Shown: piece by piece, positions 1-9,528 of the stretch | Layout: each line of letters starts with the position of its first letter | Numbering within the stretch: the stretch's first letter is position 1 | DNA from: Kordiimonas sp. SCSIO 12610 | GTDB lineage: Bacteria; Pseudomonadota; Alphaproteobacteria; Sphingomonadales; Kordiimonadaceae | Assembly (NCBI RefSeq): GCF_024398015.1 | Contig: NZ_CP073747.1 | Coordinates: 2,849,001-2,913,000, forward strand | Length of the DNA: 64,000 bases | Reading direction: 5' to 3' | Position numbers and translations under genes: made by a program | Notes under the pieces: generated by a model | Told to the model about the DNA's origin: nothing | The model's database searches: none | The model's input: the letters and a program-made list of their open reading frames with translations, nothing else

Positions 1-1725
1 CCCTTTCACACCATCATCTTTAAACATGAGTTTTAGATCACTAACGCCGCTCCATGATATCGCACATCTATATGCATCAGGGTCCATCGACGCCCCCATT
101 AACGCTGCATATCCTCCATAAAGGCGTCCTAAGATACAAACACTATCTTCCTTCGCATAACCTTCATCAACCGCCCAATACACTGCATCTACAAGATCTT
201 TTTGCATATCACCGCCCCACTCACCGTGTCCAAGGCTTGCAAATCTATCTCCGTAGCCCGCAGAGCCCCGATAGTTAGGCTGAACAACAACATATCCTCG
301 GTTAGCAAGAAACTGAGCAGTATATTGCCAGCCCCAATAATCTCTACCAGTTGAGTCAGCATGCGGTATTATAATTGTCGGCAGCGGTTCCCCAGAAAAA
401 TTAAGAGGTAACGTGACATAACCTGAAATTTGGACACCATCCCGCGCCATAAAGGACATTGGCTTAACTTCAGCCATCTCATTAATTTCAATGTCAGGCA
501 ATTTGGTACCAAGGAAACTTAACGACTTTTTATCAACATTATAATGATAGAAAGATCCTGGTTCACGGTCGCTTTGCGATAAAACGATCATGTTCTTTTC
601 ATCACTACTCCTTGAAATAATTAGGACATCTGTTTGGAGTGCTTTTTCCAGACCTTTTATGGTTGCTTTATATTTTTTATCAAAAAAGACTTTCTCACGT
701 TTTCCATCATGATAGATGGCCGCCAGTGGTTTTGCATCTGTATAAGAATAAACAAGGCTAGAGACATCAACCTCATCATGCTCATAAATCTTGCCATCCA
801 GTTCTCCACTGGAAATATCAAACTTGAAAATGGCGTCTCGGCCTGTTGCCAGGGATGACAGGACATAAAATTCATTCGGTCCACTTCCAAACATTAACGG
901 AGAGAACTTTCCCTCTTCAAATAACTCATTATCGCTAAGTCTTTTCCAATCCTCATCATTTTCGCCTCGAATGACCATAACACTTTTGCCTTTACGGTCC
1001 TCACCATAACCAAATCGTATGTTGCCCCCCTGATCTGAGAACCAATCATTCAACTTAACGCCGGAAATTTTTGGCGATTTCATATAGAGCTGCATATCTC
1101 CGTTATAAATATTCAATTTATAAACGTCGGAAACTTCGCCCCTTTGATAATTTTGCGCCCAGTTCTTGTTGCGTGGCTTACTAACCAAGACATGATTTGG
1201 GTCGTCTCTCCAGACATTAATAATGTCAGCAGCACTGAAATGACGCATGCTTTGCCCAGCTTTTGAACCATCGGTACGAAGTTCAATAATATCCTTACCG
1301 TCACGGCTTGAGGAATATAAAACACTGCCCCAGACTTTATATCGAGTTCCTTTAATTTTGGCTCTGACATGCATCTTTATCAACAAACGGTCGTCACTGG
1401 CCCAGTAGACTTCACCAATGCGGTGCGTTTTCTTAAGCTTGCCTTTGACACTCATTAAAACTGAACGAGCCCCAAGGCCATTGTCAGTCAAATCCGCAAC
1501 CATCAAGTAACTTTCACCTTTAGTATTCATGACATAGACAATAGACTTGCCATCAGGTGAAAGCCGCACATCATTAACAAGCGATTCTGCTACAAATGCA
1601 TTTATAGGAATTATTTTGTGGTCTTTTTCCGATGTCTTTTCTTCATCTGCAACTGCAACCACATTGTTAGTCAAAATGCCCAGGCTACATGCTGTTACAA
1701 TCAAACTTCCAATTATATGTTTCAT
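1..1725 (-). CDS. S9-family prolyl-oligopeptidase-like protein, catalytic Ser replaced (3' end outside window)
   Basis: The first 575 codons are visible; the C-terminus lies beyond the left edge. Start is ATG at 1725 with a GGGGGA ribosome site just upstream. The N-terminus is a short signal sequence with a possible lipobox (VTAC, Cys13). A beta-propeller-like region (about 40-430) is followed by the alpha/beta hydrolase domain. It aligns throughout with the active paralogue at 1747-3810, for example in the NYRGSAGYGDRF and HGEWGGDMQ motifs. However, the nucleophile elbow, GGSYGGY in the paralogue, reads GRLYGGY here, so the catalytic Ser is Leu535 (codon 121-123). The oxyanion-region HGGP has become HADS. 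It is probably a pseudopeptidase co-transcribed 21 bp behind its active paralogue. The Asp and His of the triad are not in view. Family assignment is firm; loss of activity is inferred. Confidence 0.88.
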   Translation of the reverse strand, partial: MKHIIGSLIVTACSLGILTNNVVAVADEEKTSEKDHKIIPINAFVAESLVNDVRLSPDGKSIVYVMNTKGESYLMVADLTDNGLGARSVLMSVKGKLKKTHRIGEVYWASDDRLLIKMHVRAKIKGTRYKVWGSVLYSSSRDGKDIIELRTDGSKAGQSMRHFSAADIINVWRDDPNHVLVSKPRNKNWAQNYQRGEVSDVYKLNIYNGDMQLYMKSPKISGVKLNDWFSDQGGNIRFGYGEDRKGKSVMVIRGENDEDWKRLSDNELFEEGKFSPLMFGSGPNEFYVLSSLATGRDAIFKFDISSGELDGKIYEHDEVDVSSLVYSYTDAKPLAAIYHDGKREKVFFDKKYKATIKGLEKALQTDVLIISRSSDEKNMIVLSQSDREPGSFYHYNVDKKSLSFLGTKLPDIEINEMAEVKPMSFMARDGVQISGYVTLPLNFSGEPLPTIIIPHADSTGRDYWGWQYTAQFLANRGYVVVQPNYRGSAGYGDRFASLGHGEWGGDMQKDLVDAVYWAVDEGYAKEDSVCILGRLYGGYAALMGASMDPDAYRCAISWSGVSDLKLMFKDDGVKG

Positions 1726-1746
1726 TTTATTCCCCCAATTGACAGG

Positions 1747-3810
1747 TTAATTGATCTTGGCGCGAAGACTTGCTGTCGGATTATGTTCTGTAAGAAAACT
1801 TTCAAGAGCCTCGAGAAATTGTCGCTGAGACGCAGGTGTTTCAGGGCTGTGGCCTAAACCAGGTATCTCGATATATTTAAAATTCTCTTTTTTATTTTTT
1901 TTAAGTGCTTTCACGAGAAGTCGGGATTGCTCGATATAAACAATATCATCCTCCACCCCGTGCATAAGTAATAAAGGCTGGTTAATCTTTTTCACTTGAA
2001 AACGTGGAGAGATTTTGCGCAATTCTTTCTTCGTCTTTCCACCCGTAACACGCCAATACCATGAGCTTTTTTTGGTATATGCGTCATCCTGCTCAAGAAT
2101 GAGCTTAAGATCTGTCACGGGTGCCCACGCGACCGCACATTTAAACTTATCCGGATCACTAACAATACCCATAAGCGCCGCATAACCGCCGTAGCTGCCC
2201 CCTACCACGCATATGGTATCTTTACGTGTATAGCCATTGCGGACCAACCATTTCGCAGCGTCTGCAACATCTTGTTGCATGTCACCTCCCCATTCACCGT
2301 ATCCGAGCGCAGTGAAACGTCCACCAAAGCCTGTAGACCCACGAAAGTTTGGCTGCAATACAATATACCCGCGATTTGTTAGAAACTGTACCCAAGTATC
2401 CCACCCTTGATAGTCTCTCGCATAAGGTCCGCCATGCGGCATGACTATTGCCGGCCGTTTCTCGCCTTCCTCGTAGTCGACAGGGGTGCTTAAATAAGCA
2501 GGAATATCAATACCATCGCGAGCAGAATAGACGACTGGCTGCATAGAAGACATTCGCTCACTATCTATAGCAGAATTAATAGGACCGATTTCAAACCCTC
2601 TTTGCTCCACATTGTCATAAAACCATATGGTACCGGGACTTCTATTATCCTCAACAAATACAATCGAACGCTGCTCATCTAGGCTTTGGCTGCCCATATA
2701 AATTTCGCCAACATCTCCAGTAACTTCGTGGATAGTATCAATCATACTGCCAAAAGCGGGGTCGTAAATTGTGCGTTCAAAGACCTGGTCATTGTGAGCA
2801 ACTCCAAGAACCTTGCCACCGACAAATGAATAATAGAGAAATGCAGCGTCTTTTTTAGGATCATTAAAAATTGGCTTCTTAAGTCTTCCACGTTTCATAT
2901 CAAATTGATAAATTGCGGTTCGACCAGTCGCATATGAACTGGATACATATAGTTCATCGTCTGCTTTACCGAAAAACATGGGGTCGAACTTACCTTTTTC
3001 GAAAAGCTCATTATCATCAAGCCTCTTCCACTGGCTTTCAGGGCTTCTTCGAACCAGCATAATAGCCTTCTCTTCGGCGTCCTCACCGTAACCCAGCCGG
3101 ATATTACCATCATAATCAGCAAGCCAGGTGTACATTTGAGCACCTTCAATATCATGCTTTGGTGTTATTTCCTCGCGGGCAGCAGTTCGAATATTGAGCC
3201 GAAAAATATCTGTTACAATATCTTCTTCATCGTCATTCCCTTTTTTGGGAGTTTCAATCACACGCTCCAAGAGAACAAAGTCTGCTTCTTTGGGCAAAAG
3301 GTGAATGATACGAAAATACACCCTCTCGGATTTCTTTTTAGTTCGCTTTCTGCGTTTCTTATTTTGCTTTTCCGAGGGCTGTTCTGCGGGAATATCAAAT
3401 AATTTTAATTGGTTCTGGCCGTTATAATCGACTGCAAAAATTTCAATCGACGGCTTTTCGTCAATTAGAGGTAGTGAGCCGGAATATGAAGTGTATTGAA
3501 CGATAACTCGATCATTATCTGCCCAAAATACTCTATGCCGATAAACATTGTCTGGAACCGAAATACGATGTGAGACCGCATACCCATCAACATCAATGGC
3601 GCCAATTTCGATGGTGTTAACGCCTGCATCATGACGGCTAATTAATAACCGCGACCCTTCTGGATTAAGTCTGGGTGCGCTTATTTCTGGGCGGGCAGCG
3701 AAATTTTCAACGGGAATTAATTCTAATGACTTTTTTTCAATTACTGTTTTAGCACTAAGGTTTGTTTGGCAAAGAAACAACAACAGAAAAATAGACAAAA
3801 CAATACGCAC
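1747..3810 (-). CDS. S9-family exported prolyl oligopeptidase / acylaminoacyl-peptidase
   Basis: A 687-residue exported serine peptidase. The start is GTG at 3810, preceded by AGGGGGA. Residues 1-20 form a Sec signal peptide (MRIVLSIFLLLFLC then SAKT). Residues about 30-430 are a propeller-type N-terminal domain, interrupted by a Lys/Arg/Glu-rich insert near 150-165. The C-terminal hydrolase domain carries HGGP, the elbow GGSYGGY (Ser539), GVEDDIV (Asp621) and GLGHSPE (His654), a complete triad in the family order. Known members cut short oligopeptides, so a role in periplasmic peptide breakdown is likely. It is the first gene of a minus-strand pair with the serine-less paralogue downstream. 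The 282 bp upstream, shared with the divergent metalloprotease gene, is AT-rich and presumably holds both promoters. Confidence 0.93.
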   Translation of the reverse strand: MRIVLSIFLLLFLCQTNLSAKTVIEKKSLELIPVENFAARPEISAPRLNPEGSRLLISRHDAGVNTIEIGAIDVDGYAVSHRISVPDNVYRHRVFWADNDRVIVQYTSYSGSLPLIDEKPSIEIFAVDYNGQNQLKLFDIPAEQPSEKQNKKRRKRTKKKSERVYFRIIHLLPKEADFVLLERVIETPKKGNDDEEDIVTDIFRLNIRTAAREEITPKHDIEGAQMYTWLADYDGNIRLGYGEDAEEKAIMLVRRSPESQWKRLDDNELFEKGKFDPMFFGKADDELYVSSSYATGRTAIYQFDMKRGRLKKPIFNDPKKDAAFLYYSFVGGKVLGVAHNDQVFERTIYDPAFGSMIDTIHEVTGDVGEIYMGSQSLDEQRSIVFVEDNRSPGTIWFYDNVEQRGFEIGPINSAIDSERMSSMQPVVYSARDGIDIPAYLSTPVDYEEGEKRPAIVMPHGGPYARDYQGWDTWVQFLTNRGYIVLQPNFRGSTGFGGRFTALGYGEWGGDMQQDVADAAKWLVRNGYTRKDTICVVGGSYGGYAALMGIVSDPDKFKCAVAWAPVTDLKLILEQDDAYTKKSSWYWRVTGGKTKKELRKISPRFQVKKINQPLLLMHGVEDDIVYIEQSRLLVKALKKNKKENFKYIEIPGLGHSPETPASQRQFLEALESFLTEHNPTASLRAKIN

Positions 3811-4092
3811 AGCTTCCCCCTAAGATTGCATTTTTAATTAATCTCACACTTTCGTGATTGAATGCAAGATTTTTTTATACGCGACTTTATTGCCCATGCA
3901 TTCACGTTGATGGCCAAAATGCATATATTCTGCCGACCTGAAAATGGATCAATCTACGCCTAACTGTTTGCTGAGAACATTCGTTCGCCTCTATAACTAT
4001 AGATTAGATTTTGTCACAACTCCGTGACTGCCATTCCAAATTGAAGCGTTTCTGATTAAAACCTCCGCAACGGGACACTTTTGGAGGGCTTT

Positions 4093-6567
4093 ATGCATAA
4101 AATTACCCAACTGGCATGCGCCGTAAGCATGCTGGCGCTTTCTACTTCACTTTCAGCAACTTCTGATTTTGGTTTATCACCTGATCTGCTAGGAAAATCT
4201 TCACTGCAGGAAAAAACCGAGAAACCGGCAGCAAAACAAGACGCACCGGCAAAAGCAGACGATAAAAAAGAAAAAAAGAAAAAATCAAAAATCAAAAAAT
4301 ACGAAGACGTTATCACTGACAAGGCTGTAACGAAGGTCGGTGTATTCACAACACACAAAGTTGACGGCAAAGTATATTTTGAAATCCCTGAGGCGCAGTT
4401 AGGCCGCGAATTCGTTTGGCAGATCAAAGTTGCAGGTATTCAAACAGCAAAAGGCCTGATTAGCGCGGATTCTGCACGTCAGTATATCTATTTTGAGCGC
4501 ATTGATGATAATTTAGTCCTCCGTGCCAAAGATCATTCCGTGATCAAAAAGGAAGGCGAACCTGAGACGTTCGTTATTAATGCAGCGCACCTTGACGGGT
4601 TGTTGGCGAAATTCCCGATCGTTACATTTGGGGAAAACAAAACCCCGGTTATTGATGTAACTGATATTTTCTTGGGTAAAATCAAGGGAATGGAGGGGCT
4701 TCGTGATGACAAGATGGATGCAAAATCATCGCTGGTTAAAAACGTAAAGGCGTTCGAGCGCAATATTGAAGCACGTGTTCTTGGTAAATTTACGCGCAAG
4801 GCCGGCAAAGAAACAGAGAATGTAACCGCAGAAATCAGACACTCTATCCTGGCATTACCTGACGATCTGATGAAACCTCGCTATTTTAACCACCGCGTTG
4901 GTTTCTTTGACGGTCGTTATTCAGATTATAACGGACAGAAAAACAAGGTAGAAACCAAGCGGTTCATCAAACGCTGGCGCCTTGTCAAAAAAGACCCAAA
5001 TGCTGAATTGAGCGAGCCAGTAGAACCAATTGTATGGTATATTGACCGCGGCACACCAACCCGCTTTATCGAAGCAACCCGCGAAGGTATCGAGTTTTGG
5101 CAAGAAGCTTTCGAGCAAGCGGGCTTCAAAAACGCTATCGTCGCGAAAATGGCGCCTACAGTTGAAGAAGATCCTGATTGGGACCCAGAAGACGCCCGTT
5201 ACGCGGTAATCCGCTGGGTACCGTCGACCATTCCGAACGCACAGGGCCCACATGTTGCCGACCCGCGCACTGGTGAGATCATTGAAGCTGACGTTCGCAT
5301 GTACCACAATGTGATCAAGCTTATTGAAGAATGGTATTTCGCACAGGCTGGCGCAACTGACCCGCGCGCGAAAAAACTACCACTTCCTGATGATGTCATG
5401 CATGATCTTGTTCGGTTTGTCGTCGCCCACGAGGTTGGTCATTCGATTGGCCTTCATCATAACTTCCTTGGCTCGAACGCATATACTGTCGAACAGCTTC
5501 GCGACCCCAATTTTGTCGCGAAAAACGGTGTTGCATCATCAATCATGGATTACGCTCGGTTTAATTATGTTATCCAACCAGAAGATGGTGTTTCACCAAT
5601 CGACTATGTTCCTGGACCATATGATAAATTTGCTATCGAATGGGGTTATAAGGAATTCCCGGGCAATTTAAGTCCTGACGAAGAAGTTCCTTTACTTAAT
5701 AAAATCGCAGATCGTCAGCTTACGAATAAAGCTTTTCGCTGGGATTCCTATTCGGCTGGCGCTGCCTATGACCCACGTATTCAAACCGAAGACATTGGTA
5801 ATGATGCGATTAAGGCAACATCACTTGGTATGAAAAACCTTGAGCGGATCATGGCTAACATCGTTGATGCTGCCACATATGAAGACGGCATGACCTATGA
5901 TGAGATCAAGGTTGCATACAGCGCACTTGCATCACAGTTTGCTCGTGAACTTGGTCACGTAACCAAATATATTGGTTCCGCAACCTATCATAACGAGCTT
6001 GCACAGGGCCATGGAAATACCGAAGTCTATTCCACATACCCGTTGGCAAAACAACGTGAAGCAATGAATTTTATCGCTCAAAACGCATTCAAACTACCTT
6101 CATTCTGGAAAAACGAAGCCGTTCTTCAGCGCGTCGGATATGATTTTTATATCGATACCGTTTCACGCTTCGGTACGCGCTCGTTGAACAGGTTACTTTC
6201 CCCTGCTGTTGCAGATCGACTTGTAAAGTTTGAAGCCGCAGGCCTCGAAGTATATAGCCCTGTTGCACTTTACAACGATGTTCGCGAGGCTGTATTTGAG
6301 GAAGTCAGTGATCGTAAGCCAAATGTTGGGGCCTATCGTCGTAATCTTCAGTCAACGATGGTCAACATACTCATCAATGGCTTAGAAGCACCGAGTGGCC
6401 GTGCAAAGGATGCTGTTAGCGAAGAATATAGATCGCTGGCTCGTGCAACACTCAGCAAGCTGGAAAAAGACCTGAGTAAAGCAGCATCAAAGAATGCGAA
6501 TTCCATTACAGGCATTCATTTCCAGAATTTGGCTAGTAAAATTTTGGAAGCACTCGATACTAATTAA
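4093..6567 (+). CDS. Exported zinc-dependent metalloprotease, DUF5117/DUF4953 type
   Basis: An 824-residue protein from ATG 4093, chosen because GGAGGG at 4083-4088 is at ideal distance; a TTG at 4081 lies before that site. A signal peptide (MHKITQLACAVSMLALSTSLSA) is followed by a low-complexity Lys-rich linker (about 45-75). The middle of the protein has the zinc motif HEVGHSIGLHHN: His446, Glu447, His450 and His456 fit HExxHxxGxxH. A downstream SIMDY segment resembles the metzincin Met-turn. This architecture matches the large secreted metalloproteases annotated with DUF5117 and DUF4953 in Bacteroidetes and Proteobacteria, whose substrates are mostly unknown. A strong terminator follows directly, so it is probably monocistronic. 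Confidence 0.9.
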   Translation: MHKITQLACAVSMLALSTSLSATSDFGLSPDLLGKSSLQEKTEKPAAKQDAPAKADDKKEKKKKSKIKKYEDVITDKAVTKVGVFTTHKVDGKVYFEIPEAQLGREFVWQIKVAGIQTAKGLISADSARQYIYFERIDDNLVLRAKDHSVIKKEGEPETFVINAAHLDGLLAKFPIVTFGENKTPVIDVTDIFLGKIKGMEGLRDDKMDAKSSLVKNVKAFERNIEARVLGKFTRKAGKETENVTAEIRHSILALPDDLMKPRYFNHRVGFFDGRYSDYNGQKNKVETKRFIKRWRLVKKDPNAELSEPVEPIVWYIDRGTPTRFIEATREGIEFWQEAFEQAGFKNAIVAKMAPTVEEDPDWDPEDARYAVIRWVPSTIPNAQGPHVADPRTGEIIEADVRMYHNVIKLIEEWYFAQAGATDPRAKKLPLPDDVMHDLVRFVVAHEVGHSIGLHHNFLGSNAYTVEQLRDPNFVAKNGVASSIMDYARFNYVIQPEDGVSPIDYVPGPYDKFAIEWGYKEFPGNLSPDEEVPLLNKIADRQLTNKAFRWDSYSAGAAYDPRIQTEDIGNDAIKATSLGMKNLERIMANIVDAATYEDGMTYDEIKVAYSALASQFARELGHVTKYIGSATYHNELAQGHGNTEVYSTYPLAKQREAMNFIAQNAFKLPSFWKNEAVLQRVGYDFYIDTVSRFGTRSLNRLLSPAVADRLVKFEAAGLEVYSPVALYNDVREAVFEEVSDRKPNVGAYRRNLQSTMVNILINGLEAPSGRAKDAVSEEYRSLARATLSKLEKDLSKAASKNANSITGIHFQNLASKILEALDTN

Positions 6568-6577
6568 AACAACCACT

Positions 6578-6607
6578 AAAGGGCGGATCAAATTCCGCCC
6601 TTTTTTG
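6578..6607 (+). terminator. Rho-independent terminator after the metalloprotease gene
   Basis: AAAGGGCGGA and TCCGCCCTTT pair around a 6-base loop and run into a T tract, 11 bp after the stop codon. Confidence 0.9.
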
Positions 6608-6670
6608 TATCAATCACTGATAACATGACAGCTTATCAATCGGTAAACTTACATGTGGGGAGAAATAACT

Positions 6671-7957
6671 ATGATTATGATAAAGAAGGCATCCAATAGA
6701 CTATTTGCATATACTGCTACAGTCTTAACCGTGATCATGTTTTTCACAGCACCTACACTGGCACAGCAGACGCAGGCTGATGCCTTCACTCGCTATGAAC
6801 TTCTTGCCCCCACCTCACAAAGTTTCCGTATCTATTATTACGTCAGTGCAACACGTGAAGGTGCCACCCGCTTTTATAATCAAATCAGGCCAGGTAGCGA
6901 GCCCGACGTACACGGTGTTTATGACCGAATGAGTGGTGAAAACCTTAACTGGGCTATCGTGGACGGAAATGACGCAAAAGGAAGCGGACTTATTCCAAAC
7001 GCACAGCCCGACTTTCAGTATATACGCGTTGATCTTAATCGCCCTGTCCCAAATGAAGGGCGCGGCAGGCTTTTGATCGATAAAACCTACAAAGATGCTA
7101 AAAGCTACTTTGAAAAGGACGGTACTCTTATTTTTTCCCGCACATTAGGTGTAAAGCGAAATTCTGTTATTCTTCCGCTTAACTACGAGCTGATTTCAGT
7201 TAACTACCCATCCCAGGTTATTTTACGCGAGGATGGCAGGCTTGAACTTAGCTTCATAAATCCGGGCACCATCGGCGTTCCTTATGAAGTGAAAGCACGT
7301 CCAATTCAAGCCGGTATTTTGTCGGTCAAACTGGATAAAACGAGCACAAATTCAAACAAACAAACGTCCACGCGCGATGTCGCTAGAGTTGATTATGATA
7401 TCCCTCAACGCGCCTCACAGACACGCGATATATTTTATTTCCTCCAAGAACCTGAAAGTAACTCCTTCCGCCTTTATCACGATTATGAGGAAAAACGCGA
7501 AGGTATAGACCGTTATCTTAATGTGGTGCGTCCGGGCAGCAAGGCCTCTAATCCATCAGCGAAAATACTCGATACCGGCGAGGTCCTGAAAGTTGAGACA
7601 CTGCACGGCGAAGAGATCACTAATCGCGGGATTGATATAGGCGAACCCGTTACTAACAAAACCGAACTTGTAGCAATCTGGTTTGATCCTGTTGAAACCG
7701 GCCAAAGCAAACTACTTCGAATTGAGGAAACTTACACAGACGCTGGCCGATATTTCCTGACCAATAAAGACGAATTTTTATGGGACCGTAGTTTTGGCAG
7801 GTCCAGAAACACCGTCATTCTACCAGCAGGCTGGGTTTTAACCGAGAGCTCGATACCTGCGAGCGTTAACATGAGGCAGGATGGCCGAACCCAGTTAAAC
7901 TTTGTGAACGGTCGCCCCGACAATATTGAGGTGCTTATCAGAGGGCGCCGACGCTAG
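6671..7957 (+). CDS. Exported protein of unknown function with two tandem copies of one domain
   Basis: I do not recognise this family. From ATG 6671 (GGGGAGAAA upstream at 6657-6665; an in-frame ATG at 6653 has no such site) it encodes 428 residues. A signal peptide ends near residue 31 (APTLAQQ). The mature part is an internal duplication: copy 1 about 42-230, copy 2 about 254-428. Matching landmarks are FRIYYYVSATREG / FRLYHDYEEKREG, RFYNQIRPGS / RYLNVVRPGS, KTYKDAKSYF / ETYTDAGRYF, RNSVILP / RNTVILP and REDGRLELSF / RQDGRTQLNF. No catalytic signature is obvious, so a binding or structural role is as likely as an enzyme. It lies between an exported protease and an exported phosphodiesterase and may share their extracellular setting. 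Confidence 0.8.
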   Translation: MIMIKKASNRLFAYTATVLTVIMFFTAPTLAQQTQADAFTRYELLAPTSQSFRIYYYVSATREGATRFYNQIRPGSEPDVHGVYDRMSGENLNWAIVDGNDAKGSGLIPNAQPDFQYIRVDLNRPVPNEGRGRLLIDKTYKDAKSYFEKDGTLIFSRTLGVKRNSVILPLNYELISVNYPSQVILREDGRLELSFINPGTIGVPYEVKARPIQAGILSVKLDKTSTNSNKQTSTRDVARVDYDIPQRASQTRDIFYFLQEPESNSFRLYHDYEEKREGIDRYLNVVRPGSKASNPSAKILDTGEVLKVETLHGEEITNRGIDIGEPVTNKTELVAIWFDPVETGQSKLLRIEETYTDAGRYFLTNKDEFLWDRSFGRSRNTVILPAGWVLTESSIPASVNMRQDGRTQLNFVNGRPDNIEVLIRGRRR

Positions 7958-8040
7958 TTTTAGATAGGTGTCCCCGGTCATGATATTAAGTATGAAATTT
8001 ACTTACTCCCCAAAATTGCTAGGTCTATCAAAGTCTTCAT

Positions 8041-9261
8041 ATGCGCACTAAACTTATCTTATTACTACTAGCATGTGTCACAATTGGTGTATCCTATGCC
8101 TATTACACTATTTTCCATACTGTCACACCCTACGGTAATCATTATGATTTGAATGTATCAGCTCCCCTTATTTCCCGCCTGCGAGGAAAAAGTGAGGGGC
8201 CGCCATCATCCCGGTCTCATCCTCTCAAGCTAAATGACATTCAGGCTGTTGGCTCCCATAACAGCTATAAACAGTCTGTTCCGCATGTTGAAATGGCCCT
8301 TATAAGGCAATCGTCAGAGGATGCTGCAAAAGCACTTGATTATTCGCATCTACCCCTCTCTGACCAACTTGATCTTGGCATGCGACAGCTGGAGATTGAT
8401 ATTTATTATGACCCAAACGGTGGACTTTACAGCGATCCTTTATTACCGCGTATCACTTCCCTATTACCCGGTGCGAAAGAGTATGATGCAACGAAGCTTG
8501 CTAGCCCTGGCTATAAGGTTATGCATGCACAAGACGTTGACCCCCGATCCAGTTGCTTGCTTTTTATTGAGTGTCTTACACAAATCAGGAACTGGTCAAT
8601 AAACCGTCCTGATCATGCCCCTATCCTGATTTTATTGAACACAAAAGACAGTAAGCTCGATATTCCGGGAACTGTTGTTCCTCTCAAATTCACAGAGGAG
8701 GCTTTTGATGACCTTGACCGTGAAACCTTAGAGGTTTTCAGCCATAATGATTTAATCACACCAGACCATGTTCGCGGTTCTTACCCAACATTACGCGAAG
8801 CGGTCGTCGCAGATAACTGGCCAATGTTTGAAGCGGCACGGGGAAGAGTTATGTTTGCCTTAGACGCGAGACCGGAAATCGTTAAAAAATACATGAGAGG
8901 CAAGAAATCGCTAGAAGGTCTACCCATTTTTGTAAATAGCATAAGCACTGATGCCGATCACGCGGCATATTTCACGGTAAATAACCCGGTTGAACAACAA
9001 GCCCATATCCAACAGCTCGTAAAACATGGCTTTATCGTTAGAACACGCGCTGACGCAGATACCAAAGAAGCGCGTATGAATGAAACGCAAAGGCGCGAAG
9101 CGGCCTTTGCATCAGGTGCGCACTATATTTCTACAGATTATTATCTTCCGCGGCACGAATGGGGCAATTATTATGTGGAAAACAAAGGACAAAGTGTCGT
9201 TGCTTGTAACCCTGTTCGGCTATCAGTTGAGTGTTTACCTAATACTAAAAGCAATGATTAA
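8041..9261 (+). CDS. PI-PLC-like phosphodiesterase (Ca2+-dependent phosphoinositide phospholipase C family)
   Basis: 406 residues with an N-terminal hydrophobic anchor or signal (MRTKLILLLLACVTIGVSYAYY). The motif VGSHNSYK (His73), a second histidine in MHAQDVD (His162), and the LSDQLDLGMRQLEIDIYYDP segment are typical of the bacterial PI-PLC C1-like TIM barrel, where two histidines act as general base and acid. Length fits the family. Bacterial members are exported and hydrolyse phosphodiester bonds; the substrate here cannot be read from sequence. No strong ribosome site precedes the ATG, and expression may be coupled to the gene before it (83 bp away). Confidence 0.85.
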   Translation: MRTKLILLLLACVTIGVSYAYYTIFHTVTPYGNHYDLNVSAPLISRLRGKSEGPPSSRSHPLKLNDIQAVGSHNSYKQSVPHVEMALIRQSSEDAAKALDYSHLPLSDQLDLGMRQLEIDIYYDPNGGLYSDPLLPRITSLLPGAKEYDATKLASPGYKVMHAQDVDPRSSCLLFIECLTQIRNWSINRPDHAPILILLNTKDSKLDIPGTVVPLKFTEEAFDDLDRETLEVFSHNDLITPDHVRGSYPTLREAVVADNWPMFEAARGRVMFALDARPEIVKKYMRGKKSLEGLPIFVNSISTDADHAAYFTVNNPVEQQAHIQQLVKHGFIVRTRADADTKEARMNETQRREAAFASGAHYISTDYYLPRHEWGNYYVENKGQSVVACNPVRLSVECLPNTKSND

Positions 9262-9528
9262 AAGTATCGTGGATTTATTCACTAACTATCTTCTGTCTAT
9301 ATTATTTTTATGCCGGTATGCATTTTATCCAATTCTATCGACAACAAGAATAAGTGATATGCATCAGAATTGCCTCATAGAATAGAATATGTAAAACTGC
9401 GGCGCAGTGGGTTAGGGGTTATGTTATAGCGCGATCAAATTCAGCTTTTAGAAAGCTGATGCCAAACAATACTCCAAAACATTTATAAATTTTATCGGTC
9501 TATGTCACGAGCCTAACGGGAGGATTAT

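Noticed and set aside
9080-9385. 101-codon frame across the end of the PI-PLC gene
   Set aside because: Overlaps a well supported gene and its tail lies in AT-rich intergenic DNA; not a frameshifted extension.
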